DNA of 64,000 nucleotides, from the NCBI RefSeq assembly GCF_015594925.2, contig NZ_CP087590.1, positions 806,001 to 870,000 of the forward strand, given 5' to 3'. The translations under genes were made by a program, and so were the position numbers. This stretch comes from Vibrio sp. VB16 (GTDB taxonomy: Bacteria > Pseudomonadota > Gammaproteobacteria > Enterobacterales > Vibrionaceae). The notes under the pieces are model-generated. The model had not been told where the DNA came from. It saw nothing but the letters and a program-made list of their open reading frames with translations, and did no database searches. Below, one piece after another: positions 8,983 to 18,058 of the stretch. The stretch's first letter is position 1, and each line of letters begins with the position of its first letter.

Positions 8983-9720
8983 ATGAATACTAGTAACAAT
9001 TCGAACCAACAACGAATCGTGGTACTTGATACCGAAACAACAGGTATGAACCAAGAAGGTGGACCCACCTATTTGGGGCACCGAATCATTGAGATTGGTG
9101 CTGTAGAGATCATTGATAGGAAGCTCACTGGTAAGCACTTTCATGTTTATATAAAACCGGACAGGTTGATTCAAGAAGAGGCCATCGGTGTTCACGGTAT
9201 TACCGATGAATTTCTTCGCGATAAGCCCATGTATCGAGAAGTCCATCATGAGTTTTTAGAGTTTATTAAAGGTGCGGAACTTGTCGCGCATAATGCGCCC
9301 TTTGATGTCGGCTTTATGGATTCTGAATTCGAGAAGCTTGATCGTAGCATTGGTAAAACAAGTCAGTATTGTAACATCACCGATACGCTTGCCATGGCAA
9401 AAAAAATATTCCCAGGCAAGAGGAACAACCTCGATATTCTATGTGAGCGCTATGGAATAGATAACTCGCATCGAACACTACACGGGGCTTTACTCGATGC
9501 TGAAATTCTAGCCGATGTTTATCTACTCATGACGGGTGGACAAACTTCCTTGGCATTTACTGGTGATCAACAATCAAATAGCGATGGCGAATCGATTAGA
9601 CGATCGGTATCTGAAAGAAAATCTCTTAAGGTTTTACGTGCATCTGCCGATGAAATAGAAGCACACCAAAAACGTTTGAATATCGTCGAGGAAGGCGGAA
9701 GCTGTCTCTGGCGACAATAG
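8983..9720 (+). CDS. dnaQ: DNA polymerase III epsilon subunit (3'-5' proofreading exonuclease)
   Basis: The proofreading subunit of the replicative polymerase. Exonuclease motifs are in order: ExoI VLDTETTGM near residue 12, ExoII AHNAPFDVGFMD near residue 99, and ExoIII-epsilon HGALLDAEILADVY near residue 167. The C-terminal half carries the charged linker and the segment that binds the alpha subunit. Length 245 residues. The next gene starts 8 bp after its stop, so the two are probably co-transcribed. Confidence 0.97.
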   Translation: MNTSNNSNQQRIVVLDTETTGMNQEGGPTYLGHRIIEIGAVEIIDRKLTGKHFHVYIKPDRLIQEEAIGVHGITDEFLRDKPMYREVHHEFLEFIKGAELVAHNAPFDVGFMDSEFEKLDRSIGKTSQYCNITDTLAMAKKIFPGKRNNLDILCERYGIDNSHRTLHGALLDAEILADVYLLMTGGQTSLAFTGDQQSNSDGESIRRSVSERKSLKVLRASADEIEAHQKRLNIVEEGGSCLWRQ

Positions 9721-9728
9721 AGGAAACT

Positions 9729-10982
9729 ATGTTTAGGATTCTGTTCTTTTTAACCTGCATCTTGACCAGTTCCTTTAGTTGGTCACAAACAGAATCATCT
9801 GTTTCTTTATTGGACAACCGGTTTAGAGTTGATCCAACAATCGAACAAATATCTTTTGTTATTTATAGAAAATCCCGGTCTCGATCCGTTGTATTGGTGC
9901 GTCCTGATGGTAAAAAGTACTATTCATGGGATCATCCGGAAACCGTATCTTGGTATGAAGAAAATGGTATGGATATTATTTCCATTGAGGATCCAATGCC
10001 GGGGCCATGGCAAGCCGTTGGTAAGGTGACACCAAGAAATAATATAAAGCTATTATCTGATTTACTGCTGCACGTCGATAAATTTCCTAATCGTTTATAT
10101 CAACAAGAGACAATAAAATTCACCGCTCGTCTTACTCAAGATGGCAATCCACTGGTGCTCAAAGATTTTTTAGATCGAGTACGGCTTCGCGTCAATTTTA
10201 TTCATTTCGTTGAAGATGAAGAGAACCCAGAGATCGTCTCTGAACCAGAGTCAACCATTCTTGGCACCTTTCAAGATGACGGGCAAGGCTTGGATGAAAT
10301 CTCTGGTGATGGCGTCTTTACTGTGTCATTGCCCATCACGGTTGCCCCGGGTAAATACAAAGCCAGAATTACCTCTGGAAATGGCGTTTTTTTAAGAGCG
10401 GTTGAGCAAACAGTACTTGTGTATCCTTCTCCCATCACGGTTGGATTTATTCAATCAAGGGATGATAATGAAGGGCATCTGGTGACGATTACCGGCGAGC
10501 AAGGAATGGTGTTGCCAGGTACTATTGCAGCAAGCATAGAGCAAACGACACCAGACAAACGAACGATCCTTACTCAAAGTCGTGTCGACTCAGAAGGCTT
10601 TACGACTGAATTCACTATGACCAATGATCCGCACCCAGGCAAACATACTTGGAGAGGTACGGTATACGCAACAGAAGGCGCGGCGAAAAGAGAACTCATC
10701 ATTCAACTGAAAGAGAAAGCATTCAGCGTGATGAAAAAGCTTGATATTGAACAATCAACCCAAGAATATCAGCGTATACAGGAAGAGAAGCGCAGAGCAT
10801 TTGAAATAGAAAGAATTAGGCGTGACAGAGAAGAAGCAAGAATGACTGGCATGTTGACCATCCTGGTAGGGAATTTGGTGGTTATTATTCTTGGCCTTAT
10901 CATCTGGTTTGTGATTAGAAAGCTGAGAACGCGCAGAGTGTCAGCACCAGAGATGCAACTGGACGCTCCACCTAAACGGTGA
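9729..10982 (+). CDS. TIGR03503 family protein, single-pass membrane protein with large periplasmic part
   Basis: A 417-residue protein: signal peptide (residues 1-19, ending SFSWSQ), a long extracytoplasmic region with beta-rich, von Willebrand/Ig-like pattern (including DGVFTVSLPITVAPGKY), a charged coiled coil (about 335-375, rich in Glu/Arg) and a transmembrane helix near 378-400 with a short basic cytoplasmic tail. This fits the gammaproteobacterial family TIGR03503, of unknown function. Placed directly behind dnaQ and closed by a strong terminator. The family name is from recalled features; I cannot search. Confidence 0.75.
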   Translation: MFRILFFLTCILTSSFSWSQTESSVSLLDNRFRVDPTIEQISFVIYRKSRSRSVVLVRPDGKKYYSWDHPETVSWYEENGMDIISIEDPMPGPWQAVGKVTPRNNIKLLSDLLLHVDKFPNRLYQQETIKFTARLTQDGNPLVLKDFLDRVRLRVNFIHFVEDEENPEIVSEPESTILGTFQDDGQGLDEISGDGVFTVSLPITVAPGKYKARITSGNGVFLRAVEQTVLVYPSPITVGFIQSRDDNEGHLVTITGEQGMVLPGTIAASIEQTTPDKRTILTQSRVDSEGFTTEFTMTNDPHPGKHTWRGTVYATEGAAKRELIIQLKEKAFSVMKKLDIEQSTQEYQRIQEEKRRAFEIERIRRDREEARMTGMLTILVGNLVVIILGLIIWFVIRKLRTRRVSAPEMQLDAPPKR

Positions 10983-10990
10983 GTGACGAA

Positions 10991-11025
10991 AAATAGAAGA
11001 GCTTAAGGCTCTTCTATTTTGTTAT
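10991..11025 (+). terminator. Terminator after the dnaQ operon
   Basis: A 12-bp perfect stem (10991-11002 with 11008-11019), loop TTAAG, then TTGTTATAT. Confidence 0.85.
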
Positions 11026-11141
11026 ATAGCCTCTCTTTTTTTATGTTAATCCTTAATTCTTTTCTCTTATTACTCGACACTCGAAATCAAAACTAGGTAA
11101 ACTCTGAGTAATCTTATTCCCTCGAAACAGTGAGAGTCATC

Positions 11142-11726
11142 ATGTATCAAGATCTAATTCGTTCAGAATTAAATGAAGCGGCAGAAGTACTAAATAAATT
11201 TTTAAGTGATGAGCACAATATTCAACAGATAGAAGCAGCAGCCAAGATGATTGCAGATTCTTTCAAGCTTGGTGGTAAAGTTCTTTCTTGTGGCAATGGT
11301 GGCTCACACTGTGATGCGATGCATTTTGCCGAAGAATTAACAGGTCGATATAGAGAGGACCGCCCGGGATACGCGGGCATCGCTATCTCTGACCCAAGCC
11401 ACATGTCTTGCGTGAGCAACGACTTTGGTTATGATTATGTCTTCTCACGTTATATCGAAGCGGTTGGTTCTTCAGGTGATGTGCTATGGGGGCTTTCGAC
11501 TTCAGGCAATTCAAGTAACATTCTTAAAGCAATAGAAGCCGCGAAGAAGAAAGGGATGAAAACGATCGCTTTGACAGGTAAAGATGGCGGTAAGATGGCT
11601 GGATGTGCGGATATTGAAATACGCGTGCCCCATTTTGGTTATGCAGATCGAATTCAAGAGATTCATATAAAGATTATTCATATTGTCATTCAATTAATAG
11701 AAAAAGAGATGGCGAAAGATTTCTAA
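11142..11726 (+). CDS. gmhA: Phosphoheptose isomerase (sedoheptulose-7-phosphate isomerase)
   Basis: First step of ADP-heptose synthesis for the lipopolysaccharide inner core. The SIS-domain motif SCGNGGSHCDAMHFAEELTGRY, STSGNSSNIL and the C-terminal QEIHIKIIHIVIQLIE are diagnostic. A GTG at 11130 is open in frame, but the ATG at 11142 gives MYQDLIRSELNEAAE, the family N-terminus, with GAGAG upstream; length then 194 residues against 192 in E. coli. Followed by yafJ as in E. coli. Confidence 0.96.
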   Translation: MYQDLIRSELNEAAEVLNKFLSDEHNIQQIEAAAKMIADSFKLGGKVLSCGNGGSHCDAMHFAEELTGRYREDRPGYAGIAISDPSHMSCVSNDFGYDYVFSRYIEAVGSSGDVLWGLSTSGNSSNILKAIEAAKKKGMKTIALTGKDGGKMAGCADIEIRVPHFGYADRIQEIHIKIIHIVIQLIEKEMAKDF

Positions 11727-11752
11727 AGAACCGTTCGGACGGGTCTTTAAAT
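11725..11752 (+). terminator. Weak hairpin between gmhA and yafJ
   Basis: A UUCG-type loop closed by a 10-bp stem with one A-G mismatch, followed by a short TTTAAAT. Probably an attenuator or partial terminator. Confidence 0.4.
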
Positions 11753-11801
11753 AGTAGAGCGCTAATGCTCCCTCGATAGTTTAGTTGTTAAAGGTTTTCA
11801 A

Positions 11802-12620
11802 ATGTGTGAATTGCTCGGAATGAGCGCTAACGTGCCAACAGATATCTGCTTTAGTTTTGCTGGATTGATGCAGCGAGGTGGTAAAACAGGGCCTCACAGC
11901 GATGGATGGGGCATTACCTTCTATGAAGGTAAAGGGTTTAGAACATTTAAAGATCCTAACCCAAGCTATAGCTCAAAAATAGCCGAATTGGTACAGAACT
12001 ATCCGATTAAGAGTTGTGCTGTCATTAGCCATATTCGACAGGCTAACAGAGGCGGTGTGAACTTAGAAAATACCCACCCATTTACTCGTGAATTGTGGGG
12101 GAAGTACTGGACATTTGCTCATAATGGGCAGTTATCTGGCTACGAATCATTAGAAATGGATCGATTTAGACCGGTTGGAAAAACAGACAGTGAGCTGTCG
12201 TTTTGTTGGATACTAAATAAGTTGAGCTCAAAATATCCAGAACCACCACAAGATCTTGTTGAGATGTTCCGGTATATCGCCGAATGTTGCGACGAATTAA
12301 AAGAGTTTGGTATATTTAACATGTTGCTCAGTGATGGCGACTATGTAATGACTTATTGTACGAATCATCTTTACTGGATAACTCGTCGAGCACCGTTTGG
12401 TAAAGCGAGCCTTATTGATGAGGATATGACGGTTAACTTTCAAGAAGAGACAACGCCAAATGATGTTGTGACCGTCGTTGCGACACAGCCATTAACAGAT
12501 AATGAAACGTGGAATAGAATGAAACCAGGAGAGTTCAACCTATTTCATTTTGGTGAAATCATAGGCTGTAATTCAGAGAGTCTGGTTGATATCCCGTTCG
12601 CTCCACCTAAGCAAAAGTAA
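11802..12620 (+). CDS. yafJ: YafJ-type class II glutamine amidotransferase
   Basis: A 272-residue stand-alone class II (Ntn) glutaminase domain with the nucleophilic Cys2 exposed after removal of Met (MCELLGMSAN), GWGI, HIRQANRG and FAHNGQL. It should hydrolyse glutamine, but the acceptor is not known. The gene order gmhA-yafJ is conserved in E. coli. Its 3' end meets the convergent purMN operon at a shared terminator. Confidence 0.9.
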   Translation: MCELLGMSANVPTDICFSFAGLMQRGGKTGPHSDGWGITFYEGKGFRTFKDPNPSYSSKIAELVQNYPIKSCAVISHIRQANRGGVNLENTHPFTRELWGKYWTFAHNGQLSGYESLEMDRFRPVGKTDSELSFCWILNKLSSKYPEPPQDLVEMFRYIAECCDELKEFGIFNMLLSDGDYVMTYCTNHLYWITRRAPFGKASLIDEDMTVNFQEETTPNDVVTVVATQPLTDNETWNRMKPGEFNLFHFGEIIGCNSESLVDIPFAPPKQK

Positions 12621-12692
12621 TAACACTCGCATGCGAGTTGAATTTTTGGACAGTTCGTTGGGTAGAGAATAAACAGGGTGTACTTAAGAATA

Positions 12693-12733
12693 AAAAAAAC
12701 AGCGATTGCCTATTTGGCACTCGCTGTTTTTTT
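12693..12733. terminator. Bidirectional terminator between yafJ and purMN
   Basis: A 13-bp stem (12693-12705 with 12721-12733) with A-run on one side and T-run on the other, so it can stop transcription from both converging operons. Confidence 0.85.
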
Positions 12734-12775
12734 ATATGTGATACACAGATTTTTATGATTGAATCAACACAACGG

Positions 12776-13417
12776 TTAGTCTGCTGCGTATCCCAACTTA
12801 CCCAGAACTTCACCATCAAGAACTGCGTTATTATCGACCATTGAAAGTCGACCTTGTACAAACCAGTTCACCGTCAATGGATAGATGTCGTGCTCTTGGG
12901 TTTGGACTCTTTCGGTAAGCGTTTCCGGGGTATCTTCAGAAAACACAGGGACTTTAGCTTGTAAAATGACTGGGCCGCCATCGAGTTTGTCAGTGACAAA
13001 ATGTACGCTGGTACCGTGTTCCGTATCACCGGCATCTATTGCTCTTTGGTAGGTGTTTAGTCCCGTATATTTTGGCAGTAGAGAAGGGTGGATATTGATC
13101 ATTTTACCAAGGTAGTGAGAAACAAATTCGCGGCTAAGAATGCGCATATACCCAGCCAAAACAATTAGATCTGGCTGGTATTTATCTATTTGCGTCATTA
13201 ACTCAATATCAAATAAGTCTCTGGATTCAAACGCTTTAGGATCGATAAAACTGGCGTCAATATTTGACTGTTTAGCCCTTTCAAGGCCATACGCATCTGC
13301 TTTATTGGAAAAAACAGCAACGACTTCACCATTGACTATTTGTGTTCCACAAGCATCAGTAATTGCTTGTAGATTGCTACCGTTTCCTGAAATGAGTACG
13401 ACGATCCGTTTCATCAT
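12776..13417 (-). CDS. purN: Phosphoribosylglycinamide formyltransferase 1
   Basis: Third step of purine synthesis: transfers formyl from 10-formyltetrahydrofolate to GAR. Phosphate-binding GNGSNLQAI at the N-terminus and the catalytic block NIHPSLLPKYTG with the later HFVTDKLDGGPVI are intact. Two tandem ATGs (13417 and 13414) are possible starts. It follows purM by 14 bp on the same strand, forming the purMN operon. The last 85 bp extend beyond the usual family end only slightly (213 residues against 212 in E. coli). Confidence 0.96.
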   Translation of the reverse strand: MMKRIVVLISGNGSNLQAITDACGTQIVNGEVVAVFSNKADAYGLERAKQSNIDASFIDPKAFESRDLFDIELMTQIDKYQPDLIVLAGYMRILSREFVSHYLGKMINIHPSLLPKYTGLNTYQRAIDAGDTEHGTSVHFVTDKLDGGPVILQAKVPVFSEDTPETLTERVQTQEHDIYPLTVNWFVQGRLSMVDNNAVLDGEVLGKLGYAAD

Positions 13418-13431
13418 GTTTGAATTAATCC

Positions 13432-14472
13432 TTAGTTTATTTCTACCTGTTCTTCGCCTTCAGATGCATCCGCTATTTCACCGATAATCCAAGCGTTTTC
13501 ACCCTCAGATTGCAGTAACTTAACCGCTGCATTGGCTTGTTCTTTAGGCAAGGCGGCGATAAGGCCAACACCACAGTTAAATGTTCTGTACATTTCAAAG
13601 GTTTCTACGTTACCTTTTTCTTGTAACCAGGTAAAGATAGAAGGCCATTGCCAGCTTTTTCCATCAATAATGGCTTTTGTACCTGCGGGTAGTACACGAG
13701 GGATATTCTCCCAAAAACCGCCACCGGTAATATGTGATATGGCATGAATATCGTGCTCAGCAATCATCTTAAGCGCGGACTTGATGTAGATCTTGGTGGG
13801 TTCCAAAAGTTGATCGCCAATAGAGCGGCCATTGAGCTCTTCTGAAAGGTCAGCATTGGAAACTTCGATGATTTTACGCACTAAGGAGTAGCCATTTGAA
13901 TGGGGACCACTAGAACCAACGGCGATAAGCGTATCGCCAGCGGCTACTTTTGAACCATCGATAACGTCGGCTTTTTCTACAACACCAACACAGAAACCGG
14001 CTACGTCGTAATCGTCACCTTCGTACATGCCCGGCATTTCAGCGGTTTCACCACCAATAAGTGCGCAACCTGCTTGGATACACCCTTCACCAATTCCGGT
14101 GACAACCGCTGCTGCTGTATCAATATCAAGCTTACCGGTTGCATAGTAATCAAGGAAAAATAGAGGTTCGCCTCCTTGAACTATCAGGTCATTGACACAC
14201 ATAGCAACAAGGTCGATACCTATTGTGTCGTGTTTGTTCATATCCAAAGCGAGACGAAGCTTTGTACCTACGCCATCTGTACCTGATACAAGTAGTGGTT
14301 CTTTATATTTGGTTGGTAGCTCGCAAAGGGCACCAAAACCGCCGATGCCACCCATTACTTCTGGGCGGCGGGTGCGTTTTACAACACCTTTAATTCGGTC
14401 TACTAGAGCATTACCTGCATCAATATCTACACCAGCGTCTTTATAACTAAGAGAAGTGTTATTGCCACTCAC
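13432..14472 (-). CDS. purM: Phosphoribosylformylglycinamidine cyclo-ligase (AIR synthetase)
   Basis: Fifth step of purine synthesis. The N-terminal SYKDAGVDIDAGNALV, the ATP-binding GTDGVGTKL and the GGGFWENIPRVLP block are characteristic; 346 residues against 345 in E. coli. Divergent from upp with a PurR box between the two starts. Confidence 0.97.
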   Translation of the reverse strand: MSGNNTSLSYKDAGVDIDAGNALVDRIKGVVKRTRRPEVMGGIGGFGALCELPTKYKEPLLVSGTDGVGTKLRLALDMNKHDTIGIDLVAMCVNDLIVQGGEPLFFLDYYATGKLDIDTAAAVVTGIGEGCIQAGCALIGGETAEMPGMYEGDDYDVAGFCVGVVEKADVIDGSKVAAGDTLIAVGSSGPHSNGYSLVRKIIEVSNADLSEELNGRSIGDQLLEPTKIYIKSALKMIAEHDIHAISHITGGGFWENIPRVLPAGTKAIIDGKSWQWPSIFTWLQEKGNVETFEMYRTFNCGVGLIAALPKEQANAAVKLLQSEGENAWIIGEIADASEGEEQVEIN

Positions 14473-14538
14473 GGGAAGTCCTCGTCATGATAGTTTGGAT
14501 GTGAAAATCGGCGTTATTCTAACCGAGTTACCGCAATA

Positions 14539-14554
14539 AGGAAAACGATTGCGT
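14539..14554. promoter_or_regulatory. PurR box between purM and upp
   Basis: On the minus strand this reads ACGCAATCGTTTTCCT, matching every fixed position of the consensus ANGCAANCGNTTNCNT. It lies 67-82 bp upstream of the purM start and about 90 bp upstream of upp, so purine repression of purMN, and perhaps upp, is expected. Confidence 0.78.
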
Positions 14555-14642
14555 AAGGTTTTTTTTCGTTACATTGATTCGGAAAAAACTTAAGAAAACA
14601 TGTATAATCACAAGGTTTATTAGAAAATCGTCGGAGATGGAA

Positions 14643-15269
14643 ATGAAAGTTGTTGAAGTAAAACACCCTTTAGTTAAACACAAAGTTGGTTTAATGCGCG
14701 AAGGGGATATCAGCACGAAGCGTTTTCGTGAGTTGGCTACAGAAGTGGGTAGCCTGTTAACTTATGAAGCGACTGCAGATTTCGAGACAGAAAAGGTAAC
14801 AATTGAAGGCTGGAATGGCCCAGTAGAAGTAGACCAAATTAAAGGTAAAAAGGTTACTGTTGTTCCAATCCTACGTGCCGGGTTAGGCATGATGGATGGA
14901 GTATTAGAGCATGTACCTAGTGCACGTATCAGTGTTGTTGGTATCTATCGTGATGAAGAGACGTTAGAACCTATTCCGTATTTCAATAAGCTTGCTTCGA
15001 ATATTGATGAGCGTATTGCACTTGTCGTTGATCCAATGCTTGCAACTGGCGGCTCAATGATAGCAACAATCGACTTATTAAAAGATAAGGGTTGTAAGCA
15101 TATAAAAGTCTTGGTTTTAGTTTCTGCACCTGAAGGGATTGAAGCGCTTAAGAAAGCGCATCCAGATGTAGAGCTTTATACGGCTGCAATCGATGAGAAG
15201 CTAAACGATAAAGGTTATATCGTTCCAGGTCTTGGCGATGCTGGTGATAAGATCTTCGGAACTAAGTAG
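14643..15269 (+). CDS. upp: Uracil phosphoribosyltransferase
   Basis: Salvages uracil to UMP with PRPP. The PRPP loop VDPMLATGGS and the uracil-binding YIVPGLGDAGDKIFGT end are intact. The frame is open further upstream, but ATG at 14643 has GGAG at 14633-14636 and gives MKVVEVKHPLVKH and exactly 208 residues, as in E. coli. In E. coli uraA follows directly; here an orphan trpB lies between and uraA is on the other strand. Confidence 0.97.
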   Translation: MKVVEVKHPLVKHKVGLMREGDISTKRFRELATEVGSLLTYEATADFETEKVTIEGWNGPVEVDQIKGKKVTVVPILRAGLGMMDGVLEHVPSARISVVGIYRDEETLEPIPYFNKLASNIDERIALVVDPMLATGGSMIATIDLLKDKGCKHIKVLVLVSAPEGIEALKKAHPDVELYTAAIDEKLNDKGYIVPGLGDAGDKIFGTK

Positions 15270-15287
15270 TCATTTAGTTTAAGAATG

Positions 15288-15320
15288 AAAAGGGTTGCTG
15301 TTTTACAGTGACCCTTTTTT
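15288..15320 (+). terminator. Terminator after upp
   Basis: Stem 15288-15300 with 15306-15318 (two wobble pairs), loop TTTTA, then TTTTTT. It isolates upp from the trpB that follows. Confidence 0.8.
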
Positions 15321-15328
15321 GATCTTAT

Positions 15329-15346
15329 GTACTAGTTTGCGAGAGC
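15329..15346 (+). promoter_or_regulatory. TrpR-like operator upstream of the orphan trpB
   Basis: The sequence GTACTAGTTTGCGAGAGC has the TrpR left half-site GTACTAGTT in full and a right half (GCGAGAGC) resembling that of the E. coli trpR operator (GCGAGTAC). A possible promoter overlaps it: TTGCGA at 15338-15343 and AATAAA 18 bp downstream. By-eye match only; two bases of the right half depart from the palindrome. Confidence 0.45.
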
Positions 15347-15443
15347 GCTATCACGAAGTGAATAAATAGCCTCTAAAGCATCTACCTTCTAACTTGGCCT
15401 CGTTGTAATCTAGAAACACACAATGTCAGTAAGGGGTTTATCA

Positions 15444-16667
15444 ATGAAAAATAGTTTTGAACATACATTACCCAACGCAGAAGGGTATTTTGGCGAATAT
15501 GGCGGCAGTTTTATCCCACCACAGCTTGAAGTGATCATGAAGGAAATCAATGAGGCTTATCAGAGTTGTCGTCAAGACCCGCTATTTCAAGATGAACTTG
15601 CTAGGCTTTATAAACATTTTGTTGGCCGCCCAAGTCCTATTTTTCATGCTCAGAATCTGTCGAAAAAATATGGTGTAGATATATACCTAAAAAGAGAAGA
15701 TCTCAATCACACTGGCGCTCATAAAATTAACCATTGTCTTGGCGAGGCGTTACTCGCTAAAAAAATGGGTAAGAAAAAAATCATTGCAGAGACAGGTGCC
15801 GGCCAACACGGCGTTGCATTGGCGACTGCTGCCGCACTTGTGGGACTTGAATGCGATATATACATGGGTGAAGTGGATATTGCAAAAGAGCATCCTAACG
15901 TGGTCAGAATGCATATTTTGGGCGCGAAAGTTATACCTGTCTCTCATGGAAGAAAAACCTTAAAAGAAGCAGTAGATTCGGCATTTGAAGCGTATCTGCA
16001 AGATCCTATTACTCAACTTTATGCGATTGGTTCGGTTGTCGGTCCACATCCATTCCCTATGATGGTACGAGATTTTCAATCAATCATCGGTAATGAGGCA
16101 AAAATCCAATTTGAAGAGATGACAGGGAAGCAACCCGACAATCTTGTCGCATGTGTAGGTGGTGGTTCTAACGCAATGGGACTTTTCACCGCTTTCTTGG
16201 ACAACGAAAAAATCGCAATTCATGGTGTAGAACCCGCAGGCCGAGGTCTGGAAGTCGCTGGTGAACATGCAGCAACGTTAACGTTGGGTGAGCCAGGAGT
16301 CATGCACGGCTTTAAATCTTATATGCTTAAAGATAAAGATGGTGAACCACAAGAGGTGTATTCCGTTGCAAGTGGATTAGACTATCCATCTGTAGGCCCT
16401 CAACACAGCTATCTTAAAGATATCGGACGTGTACAGTATGGTACGGTAGATGATAAAGAAGCGATCGATGCATTTTTCGAACTCTCCCGATTGGAAGGTA
16501 TCATTCCTGCAATAGAATCGTCTCATGCGGTTGCTTATGTCTTTAAATTGGCAAAACAAGGATTAAAAGGCAGTGTTTTAATCAACCTTTCTGGTCGTGG
16601 TGATAAAGACATCGACTTTGTGGTTGAAAATTATGGTCAAGATTACGGCATTACGTCGACGTTATAG
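15444..16667 (+). CDS. trpB: Orphan tryptophan synthase beta subunit
   Basis: A PLP enzyme that condenses indole with serine. Key residues are all present: Schiff-base lysine in TGAHKINH (Lys94), catalytic Glu116 in AETGAGQHG, phosphate-binding VGGGSNA, and SGRGDKD at the end. The sequence differs from the usual proteobacterial operon TrpB (HKTNQ there, HKINH here), so it is a distinct subtype. No trpA or other trp gene is near; it stands alone between two terminators, behind a TrpR-like operator. An upstream ATG (15423) is in frame, but AAGGGG at 15431-15436 supports 15444; length 407. It may salvage indole or make tryptophan independently of TrpA. Confidence 0.93.
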   Translation: MKNSFEHTLPNAEGYFGEYGGSFIPPQLEVIMKEINEAYQSCRQDPLFQDELARLYKHFVGRPSPIFHAQNLSKKYGVDIYLKREDLNHTGAHKINHCLGEALLAKKMGKKKIIAETGAGQHGVALATAAALVGLECDIYMGEVDIAKEHPNVVRMHILGAKVIPVSHGRKTLKEAVDSAFEAYLQDPITQLYAIGSVVGPHPFPMMVRDFQSIIGNEAKIQFEEMTGKQPDNLVACVGGGSNAMGLFTAFLDNEKIAIHGVEPAGRGLEVAGEHAATLTLGEPGVMHGFKSYMLKDKDGEPQEVYSVASGLDYPSVGPQHSYLKDIGRVQYGTVDDKEAIDAFFELSRLEGIIPAIESSHAVAYVFKLAKQGLKGSVLINLSGRGDKDIDFVVENYGQDYGITSTL

Positions 16668-16677
16668 TTAGGATAAA

Positions 16678-16715
16678 TGAAAAGGTTGCGACTGTTACGC
16701 AACCTTTTCATTTTA
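16678..16715. terminator. Terminator between trpB and uraA
   Basis: A perfect 13-bp stem (16678-16690 with 16698-16710), loop ACTGTTA, then TTTTAT; lies between converging genes. Confidence 0.85.
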
Positions 16716-16761
16716 TATTCGAACTCAATTATGTAACCTAAAAGAGGCGACAGTTGAAAAG

Positions 16762-18015
16762 CTAAGCGTCGTCATCTATCTGGGCATTATCGACAACGTG
16801 GTTCTCTCCTAAGTCATGAGGTAGCACTAAGTTTAGAATTATTGCCACGATACCGCATAGGCTCACACCCTGTAGGCTGAATTCGCCGATACCAAAAGCC
16901 ATACCACCAATACCGAACACTAATGTTACCGCGACAATCGCAAGGTTACGAGACTTGTGTAGATCTACGTTATTTTTAATAAGTGTATTCAAACCAACCG
17001 TTGCGATGGAACCAAACAGAAGAATCATGATGCCTCCCATGACTGGCATAGGAATAGTTTGTAGAATGGCCCCCAGCTTACCGACTAGCGCAAGCACAAT
17101 AGCGGTAACTGCTGCCCAAGTCATAATTGCAGGGTTGTAGGATTTGGTTAGCATAACAGCGCCAGTTACTTCGCTATAGGTTGTATTTGGTGGTGCACCA
17201 AACATAGATGCAGCCATCGTTGCGATACCGTCGCCCATAATGGTACGGTGAAGGCCCGGTTTCTTAAGATAGTCCTTACCGGTGACATTTGAGATTGCAA
17301 GCATGTCACCAACGTGTTCAACCGCGGGAGCAATAGCAACAGGGATCATAAATAGGATCGCGTTTATGTTGAATTCTGGTGCAACAAAATTAGGTAGCGC
17401 TATCCAAGCGGCTTCCGTCACTGGGGTGAAATCTACGACACCAAACATTAAGCTCACTGCGTAACCAACAAATATACCGCCAAAAATAGGCAGTAATCTC
17501 ATAAAGCCTTTTGCAAATACGCTAATAGAAATAACGGACAATAGAGATAAACTGGAAATCCATAGTGCAGCGTTAGCGTCAACAAGTTGGGTCCCATCAG
17601 GTGTTCTACCCAGAGCCATATTGACGGCAACAGGCGCTAGCCCTAGGCCAATGACCATTATCACTGGACCTACAACAACAGGGGGAAGCAGTTTATGAAT
17701 AACTTCTACGCCTTTGGCTTTGATTACCGCACCAAGCACAATATACATAAAGCCAGCGGCCATAAGGCCACTCATTGTACCCGCTATACCCCAAGTCTGT
17801 ACGCCGTACATTATTGGAGCAATAAACGCAAAAGAAGAGGCTAAGAAAATTGGAACAGAGCGTTTAGTGACAATTTGAAAAAGAAGCGTACCCACACCCG
17901 CACCAAATAGTGCTACGTTGGGATCTAATCCAGTTAATAGAGGTACAAGAACAAGTGCTCCAAATGCAACGAATAGCATTTGTGCGCCCATAAGTACGTT
18001 AGTCATGATTCCCAT
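16762..18015 (-). CDS. uraA: Uracil permease (NCS2 uracil:H+ symporter)
   Basis: A 417-residue inner-membrane NCS2 transporter with about 14 hydrophobic segments, the family motif PAVEHVGDMLAISNVTGKDY containing the substrate-binding Glu, and GGIMILLFGSIATVGLNTLI. It brings in uracil for Upp. In this genome it is transcribed away from a PurR box and is separated from upp by trpB. Confidence 0.95.
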   Translation of the reverse strand: MGIMTNVLMGAQMLFVAFGALVLVPLLTGLDPNVALFGAGVGTLLFQIVTKRSVPIFLASSFAFIAPIMYGVQTWGIAGTMSGLMAAGFMYIVLGAVIKAKGVEVIHKLLPPVVVGPVIMVIGLGLAPVAVNMALGRTPDGTQLVDANAALWISSLSLLSVISISVFAKGFMRLLPIFGGIFVGYAVSLMFGVVDFTPVTEAAWIALPNFVAPEFNINAILFMIPVAIAPAVEHVGDMLAISNVTGKDYLKKPGLHRTIMGDGIATMAASMFGAPPNTTYSEVTGAVMLTKSYNPAIMTWAAVTAIVLALVGKLGAILQTIPMPVMGGIMILLFGSIATVGLNTLIKNNVDLHKSRNLAIVAVTLVFGIGGMAFGIGEFSLQGVSLCGIVAIILNLVLPHDLGENHVVDNAQIDDDA

Positions 18016-18058
18016 CCAAAATAGTTAGTTAAATAAAATTCGCAGGATTCTATCATTT

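Noticed and set aside
12638..12844. 68-codon ORF over the yafJ/purN terminator
   Set aside because: It runs through the bidirectional terminator and the 3' end of purN; no protein features.
13140..13487. 115-codon plus-strand ORF
   Set aside because: Antisense to purN and purM with no family resemblance.
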